This document shows positions 58,031 through 64,000 of a stretch of 64,000 nt of DNA, in pieces (position 1 is the first letter of the stretch; each line of letters opens with the position of its first letter). The position numbers and the translations under genes are program-made. The DNA lies in NCBI GenBank assembly GCA_022316685.1, contig JAKJHU010000005.1:14424707-14488706 (forward strand). The letters run 5' to 3'. A model generated the notes under the pieces. The model saw only the letters and a program-made list of their open reading frames with translations. It made no database searches and was not told the origin of the DNA. This stretch comes from Progne subis subis. Lineage: Eukaryota; Chordata; Aves; Passeriformes; Hirundinidae.

Positions 58031-60872
58031 TTCATTCAAGCACTTATATAAATAAGTCTAGTCTTTTACGATTATAATGTAAAAAAAAAAAAAAACAACA
58101 AAAAACCAACAACAAAAAAAACAAAGTGGGCTTCTTTTCCCTTTACAGTTTGACCTGTAGAAAAAAATATGGTATTCCCATATTTTGAAAAGGAGTGAAA
58201 GATTATTTTTTTCAACTCCTTTAGGGAAGGTAATCTGCAAGAACAGGTGCATTAACAAAGAGATCATTTAAGGACACAAAACTACAAGAGGGAATAGACA
58301 TCAGTGCCATCGTATACACTTGATGTTTAGTAGTTAGAAGTACAAATTTGAGATACATTTCTTACTCAACATTCTTCCTTCCTTTAAAATGTGTGCCAAT
58401 GTCTATAAGCAGAGGCGACTTGTGAATTTTGAGGTTCATATATAAAGGTGAACTAAAGTAATTCCTGCTTTCTGCAGGACTAATTTAATTTGTTTTCTAA
58501 GAATTAAGACTTAGTTTCACATGTACATGCTGGTAACCATCAGTGCTGCCAAAAGGAATGACCAAAAAAAGTTACTTGTTTGTGTAAGTTCCTTAGCTTG
58601 GTTCATGCTGTGTGGCCTTACAAACAGTTATGTTGTCAATGCTAAGTGGTAGGAGATAAGTGGACTGGCTGGTTTACATTCCTAAACCTAAGCTGCTGCT
58701 AAAAAATTTGAGTGCAGCTTTATTTTCCAAGACTGGTCCTATGTGATTTATGATTTTAGTGTTCTGTTAATTTAACCTTGATTTCTCTTAGGGGTGTTAG
58801 CCACCTGAGGTGTAACCATAAAGTGAATACTGAAATACCAATGAAATTTGTAAAATATGTAGGTGCAAACCCCCTGCTTTCTCCTGAATTCCAGGCCTTT
58901 GGAATTTATAAAAAGCTTACTTATGGGTGTTTTGTCAAGTTCTTACTTCATTTTCTTTGGAAAAAGTTCTCTGTGGAAAAAGTATTTTCAATGTGGTCTT
59001 TAATACAGCATGTTTGGAAATCTGTTTTGAAAGTGGCCCAAATTAAATTACATTTTAATTTCTCTCATGCTGTACTTTCTGCTGATTTCTGATTTTCTTA
59101 ATACTTGGAGCAAAATTTCCCTGTTAATTATTGAAATTCACTATTGTGTCTGATGATCTCTTCCTTTTTCAGTGAGCACTGAAGAATTATATGCTATTAG
59201 ACTGTATTTTAAAAAAAAAAAAAACAACTGCCCAACTACACTCATTTAAAGTTTCAAAACTATCACAGTGCAAAGAAGGCTTTTGGATGCAGTTATACCC
59301 TTTAAGATTTAGAAAGTTTCCTAAGAGAAATTCTTTTATTTCTGAAATGGTTCTCCAAGGAGAATGGGATTAAGTGGGTGTCCCTTGTGTTTCCTTTCAC
59401 AGTCCTCATTTATGTATTACTTCCCAGCTTTCGGGTTTTATTCATATATGGGTAGCATGAGTATTTAATTCATATAATTTGCATGTGTTTCAGAGAGTTC
59501 TTTTTCCTGTTAACTTGTCATATTCTTCCTCAATTGCTAAATCACTAATTGGTTTGTGACAATGCAGGTGTTACAGAAATGAAACCTGAATGAAGAGGGG
59601 GTGACATTTTTGTAGACTGTGTAAAATTCAGGTTGTTTAATTTATGTGTAATATAAGAAACACTTAACAACACAGTAGTAAAGGAATAGCATAAGTTGAG
59701 GTTCGACATTTTTGTTGCCCGTGAAGAAAAGACAGCGCTGAAATATTTAGTTTATCTTGCACTGTCTTAGTAACTGATCATCCTCTGTGAAACAGTAGGG
59801 ACTGAAAAGGTTTTATTCCATTATATTCTAAGGAGACAAATGCTCTGCAATTTCTTCAGTGTTACACTGTGGTTGCATTATCCTTTGCAGTTGCAGTAGT
59901 AATTAGTGCCCAGCCTGGACACAGAGATTTGAGTTCTCTGCAGACACAGGGCTCTTTCCCTGATGAGTCAGCGCCTTCAAAATGCAAACGTTTTTTATTT
60001 GGCTTTTGGCAGAAAATTCTGTTTCCCTTACCAAATGTCATAGCTATGCTTTCAGCGAATTTGATGCTTGAGTTGTTAAATAATTTTACAGTAAAACAAA
60101 AATCTGATTAAATTTTCTTTGTTTCTCTTCCTGCTCTCATTTTCCCTTATGTAAAATAAATTTAAAAATTACTTAACTATTGAAGACTGGATCAAGGACA
60201 CTTGAGCTGAAAGACTCTGAAAGCCTCAGAATCTGAACCCTTAAACAGATTGAGGTGGTACAAGAAATCATAAAGTTGCATGTGACGAGCTAGGAAAGTG
60301 TTTACTTTTAACACATGTGACTGCTAGAGAATGGATAAAATCACTGCAATTACATGCTCTTACTGGTGTACTTCTCACTTCCATCTTTTTCTGGAGCTGG
60401 ATGTCAGTCATTGAACAGCAAGGTTATTTGGCCCATATCCTGGCTGACTGGAACGTAGAGTTGGCTCTTCTGGCTATCAAGGTGTAGATGAGGAGAACAT
60501 AGGGGACAAATGGACACAGGAGAGAGGGCAGGCAAAGAAGCAGTGCTGGGTTAGCACGCTCCAGTGGTCCATATCTGTTCTTGAAAGCTTCGTCCATCAG
60601 ACAGAGGAGTTGCTCTTTACTGTGTCCACATCCTTGGTAATTCAGGACTGTTTAGATTTGAGGCACCTAGAACATTTGTTGTTAACAGTTAAAAACCGAA
60701 CATGGTTTGTGAATTAGGTTGAGTAAAGAGTGCCTGAAGAATTTGCTTGGCAGTCTTGTAATATCTGTGAAGGCAGTGCTGCGTGTGAACATTTCAGTGC
60801 TACATTGTATATATATATTTTTTTTTTTTTTTACTGCTCTGTTAAATGTGATTTGTTCTGTTTTGTTAACAG

Positions 60873-61027
60873 AATAGCAGTTTTGGGTTGTGATAGACTG
60901 CAGCGCTACAGGAACCAAGGTTTCACAGTGAAGAGCCACCGCTTTCACGAATTCTGACATCAGCCAGTCTTCCTTGAATTCTGGTGTGTGCGAGTCCTTG
61001 GTGGAGTTTGCCTATATACATGTTTTC
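60873..61027 (+). other. LATS1 5'UTR part of exon 2
   Basis: Follows acceptor 'ttttgttaacag'. An upstream ATG at 61020 starts ATG TTT TCA TGA, whose stop overlaps the main ATG (61028). No other ATG precedes the main start within this exon segment. Confidence 0.65.
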
Positions 61028-61378
61028 ATGAAGAGAAGTGAGAAGCCAGAAGGTTATAGACAAATGAGGCCTAAAACTTTTCCTGCCAGTAATTATACTG
61101 GCAGTAGCCAGCAGATGCTACAGGAGATACGAGAGAGCCTCAGGAATTTGCCTAAACCCTCAGATGCTGCTAAAGCTGATCACAGCATGGGCAAAATGTT
61201 ACCTGAAGATCCTAGACAAGGCCGAAATCCCCCCAAATTCGTAACATATCATAAGGTTTTGCAGGAGATAAGAAATTCACTTCTGCCTTTTGCAAATGAA
61301 GCAACCTCAGCTGTCAAAGGAACATCAGAAGTTAATCGACAAATGCTGCAAGACTTGCAAGCTGCTGGCTTTGATGAG
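61028..61378 (+). CDS. LATS1: LATS1 first coding exon
   Basis: 117 codons from the ATG to donor GTGAAG. Includes ASNYTGSSQQMLQEIRESLR, SLLPFANEATSAVKG and the first half of the UBA domain. Confidence 0.95.
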
Positions 61379-63630
61379 GTGAAGTGTTTTATTTTGAAGA
61401 TTTGGTGTTCTGCTAGGTATAAACTATGAATGCATGTTGGAGGGATCGTTGGTCAGGGAATGTTTGAACAGCATGATAAGCAAAAAGCTTCAAAATCTGG
61501 TAGGTTTCTGATTAGGACATGAAACTGGTAATAGTGGGGGATGTAGAAGAGGACTAGAAGGATTTAGAGAGACTTGGCTTTGGTTTTTTAAGCATCTTGT
61601 CCAGATTGTTCTTTTGTGGTAGGTTGTTTTAATTATTTATAATTTTAGGCAGAGGGGACTGGACTCTATAGAACATGGATTTTGCCTCTGATACTTAAAG
61701 TAACTTTGGATTGTGCTCAGTTAAAATAGGTTGATAAAATATGGCCGTTCTAAATTGAAAGGCAATACCAGTATTTTGGAAATTAATCTGAAATGTGGTT
61801 TCCGGAAAGGAAAAATGAATACACTTGCAGCTCCTGTGTTTTTACTGGGATCTGCACATCAAAGAATATCTCACTTGGTTTTATGCCTTCTTTGTAAACC
61901 AGGGTACAAAAGCATGTTTAAAAAAAGCTAGCAAACCACTCATCTTTCCAAAGGAAAAAGGCACAGTACCACAATAGGGATTAACTTCACAGGCGTGCAC
62001 TGCTTGCAGTAATGACCAGCTCATGAGCTCTGCTGTCTGTGATGCTTTGGGATTTACTGAGAGATCTACGTCTACCAAGAGTGAGCTTCTCCAAAGCTAC
62101 CAACTGGCTTTTCCTCAACAGCATCCCAGTGTCAAGTACTGATAGTGGCTTTTTGTGTTCCTTTCACTTCATCAAATGCACAGTCCAGACTGAGTGTCAG
62201 GAAGAATGGAAGGATTTTATAACAAGAAATGATTTTTGTAATAATTTGCTCTAGCTCTGTGGTTCGTTGCTGAGGTTGAGGAAGTTTTTTTTGATGTTGT
62301 TACATGGGATTTTGGGGCAGGGAGGGATGTGCATTTGTTTATTTCCAAGTAGATAAGTTCTCATCTCAGATTATTTTATAGACTGAACCTGCAGCTGGTT
62401 TTGCAAACTGAAGTTTGTGGTATATGGCTGAACAATAAACTAGAAAGTTATCTTAAGTTGGTATTTTTGTTGGATCTTTTGTATCTTGAAGCCTTTTGCT
62501 CCTACCCTTTGTTCTTGGATACAACTGCAAATTCCCGTGACACTTGTGATTATGTGGGGCTTTTTTCAGGCACGGTGCCAGCGTAAGCCCTTTCTGCCGT
62601 GTGTTAACCTACAGTTGTGTTGCCACAATAGCCCATATGGCACTCATCCACACACATCACTAGCAGCAGATACAGCTGAAGGAGGAAAGTATTTTTCTTG
62701 GTTGAGAAGTTTCAAAACATATTGATTTCCCCCCCCCAAATGCTGTATCACAAACATTCTGGTAATTTCCCCCTATCTCTCATATAGGAGGTAGTATTAA
62801 GGGTTAAAGTGGAGCAGATAGATATCAATAAGTGTCAGGTGTGTGTATATAGATACATACATACATACTTACATATATATATATATATATAAACATGTAT
62901 GTGTATAATAATCAGGGTAGAATGCTGTTCATTGTATTTGGGGCTTTTTTAATCCTAAATAGCTTACAGAAAATCTATTTTGCTTACTATGGTTCAAGTT
63001 CAATCCTGGTATGTTCTGTGTATAGTGATACTCTTTAAGACATTGAATACTTTGTATCACATAGGTAACCAAATTTTTGAACTGAAAATACTGTATCTGC
63101 TTTTTTCTAATGTCAGATGGTCCATAAGGATTGTGATGACTTTATTGTATCTTTTTATTATTATTATTATAAAATCCTTTTTTAAGGATTGTATGACCTA
63201 GCTGTTATTTGAATAGCAAGATGACAAGATTTACATCAAACTACAGTGCTTCAACAAGTTAACTTTTCTTCTGAACATTGAGACTGCAGTGCTCTTTTGG
63301 ATGATCTCTTCTGGAGAAGACATTTTAAAATTAGTTTCAAAACAATTGAGAGAAGTCAATACTTTGTAAAATTACTTTGGTAAAATTAGTGGAGGATATT
63401 TGGCTAAATAACCATGATTTTTGGTATATTTTTTGTGACTCTCTAGTAAATAATTTTTTGTATATAATTTTCTCTTTAGGATATGGTTATACAAGCTCTT
63501 AGACAAACTAACAACCGTAGTATAGAGGCTGCCATTGAATTTATAAGTAAAATGAGCTACCAGGATCCACGTCGGGAACAGATGGTTGCAGCAGCAGCAA
63601 GACCTGTAAATGCAGGTATGAAACCACCAG
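61028..63630 (+). CDS. LATS1: LATS1, large tumour suppressor kinase 1 (5' part)
   Basis: Serine/threonine kinase of the Hippo pathway. With MOB1 it is activated by MST1/2 and phosphorylates YAP/TAZ to keep them out of the nucleus. Only the first two coding exons are in the window: 61028-61378 (117 codons) and 63480-63630 (50 codons plus one base). The protein starts MKRSEKPEGYRQMRPKTFPA and continues NPPKFVTYHKVLQEIRNSLL, close to human LATS1. Residues about 100-142 form the UBA domain, with QMLQDLQAAGFDE ending exon 2 and DMVIQALRQTNNRSIEAAIE opening exon 3. The proline-rich middle, the MOB-binding region and the kinase domain lie beyond the right edge. The ATG is chosen by family match; the frame is open upstream to about 60974 but has no earlier ATG. 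Related LATS2 has a similar UBA domain, but the N-terminus identifies LATS1. Confidence 0.96.
61379..63479 (+). other. LATS1 intron 2
   Basis: A 2.1-kb intron with a mixed (ATAC)n/(TA)n microsatellite at 62850-62890 and a (TTA)n run near 63157-63171. No mobile element or exon recognised. Confidence 0.85.
62850..62890. repeat. (ATAC)n(TA)n microsatellite
   Basis: Several ATAC units followed by about nine TA units in LATS1 intron 2. Confidence 0.85.
63480..63630 (+). CDS. LATS1: LATS1 second coding exon (UBA domain, second half)
   Basis: Follows acceptor 'ttttctctttag' and ends at donor GTAAGT. Encodes DMVIQALRQTNNRSIEAAIE, then FISKMSYQDPRREQMVAAAA and RPVNAGMKPP, leaving phase 1. Confidence 0.96.
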
Positions 63631-64000
63631 GTAAGTGTACCCAAGGTGCCTTAGTAACTCACTGAGTGCATTCTTATAGGTGAAAAATAGAACATAGTAA
63701 ACCTTGGCGTTACATGCTCACAGTAGAACAGAGATGCTGAGATGCAGGTTTTTTGCTTTTAAAACCAGCATTTTATGTATCTGATGTAATCTTGAAAGAT
63801 AGGTGCCTTTGACATGCGTTTCTTAAGCGTTGTTTTATAAGTGCATGGTTTTATTACTGTGCGTAAACATTTTATACAAGGAATAGCATTCAGATGTCAT
63901 TTTGATAATTTTTATTACCTTGCTGTTCTATGTTAGGTGGCACTTAGAAATCAGTGCTGAGCATTGAATTCTTGTAATATTTCGTCTCTCTTTACACACA
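63631..64000 (+). other. LATS1 intron 3 (start)
   Basis: Intronic sequence running to the window edge; nothing recognised. The remaining LATS1 exons are outside the window. Confidence 0.85.

Larger units (their letters stand above)
56978..60872 (+). other. LATS1 intron 1 (inferred)
   Basis: Contains a tandem duplication (57719-57762), a CR1 fragment (57910-58030), A/T-runs near 58080 and 60812-60833, and otherwise unremarkable AT-rich sequence. Additional 5'UTR exons could be present but cannot be recognised without transcripts. Confidence 0.55.

Noticed and set aside
60974..61027. 18-residue N-terminal extension of LATS1 in frame with the main ATG
   Set aside because: The extension would begin at TTG, not ATG. 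Family N-termini begin at MKRSEKPEGYRQ, so the ATG at 61028 is kept.
1..64000. CRISPR arrays, bacterial-type operons, tRNA or rRNA genes
   Set aside because: No regularly spaced repeats, cloverleaf sequences or rRNA motifs were seen; the window is vertebrate nuclear DNA.

Overview
This window is vertebrate nuclear DNA, almost certainly from a bird and possibly a passerine. It is intron-rich and AT-leaning. It carries several CR1-type LINE fragments and LTRs of a kind familiar from avian genomes, and I see no mammalian SINEs. Three CpG islands mark three promoters. Three protein-coding genes can be read exon by exon from splice sites and protein similarity: PCMT1 (minus strand), NUP43 (plus strand) and LATS1 (plus strand, 5' part only). 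Their order and orientation are the same as in the human 6q25.1 block LATS1-NUP43-PCMT1. The sequence alone cannot name the species.

Layout. Bases 1-5540 are intergenic: simple repeats, a CR1 end, a candidate minus-strand LTR, and no exon I recognise. PCMT1 (protein-L-isoaspartate O-methyltransferase) runs leftward from a CpG island at about 40.35-42.34 kb. It has seven coding exons between 41570 and 16111, giving a C-terminus ending RWK. An alternative eighth exon at 7777-7765 would give the known RDEL ending. Bases 42.34-47.5 kb are intergenic and hold an ERV-type solo LTR at 46953-47460. NUP43 (a WD40 protein of the nuclear pore Y-complex) starts in a second CpG island and has eight exons from 47948 to 55222, with a poly(A) signal at 56057. 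LATS1 (Hippo-pathway kinase) starts in a third CpG island at about 56.55-57.3 kb, less than 1 kb past the NUP43 poly(A) signal. Its first two coding exons (61028-61378 and 63480-63630) encode the N-terminus and UBA domain, and the gene runs off the right edge.

How the genes relate. The three genes are neighbours, not a pathway: a protein-repair enzyme, a nuclear pore scaffold component and a growth-control kinase. PCMT1 and NUP43 are transcribed divergently about 6.4 kb apart. NUP43 and LATS1 lie head to tail and close together.

Main points to re-examine. NUP43 exon 4 contains a reading-frame break, which could be an assembly indel or a real lesion. The PCMT1 RWK/RDEL alternative ending is preserved across an intron of about 8.3 kb. 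The LATS1 main ATG overlaps the stop of a tiny upstream ORF. G-quadruplex-prone runs lie in the PCMT1 and NUP43 promoters. There are two perfect short hairpins, a 28-bp repeat flanking a 39-A tract, and a possible decayed retrocopy inside PCMT1 intron 5. I found no CRISPR array, operon, tRNA or rRNA, and nothing that convincingly looks like an undescribed multi-gene system.
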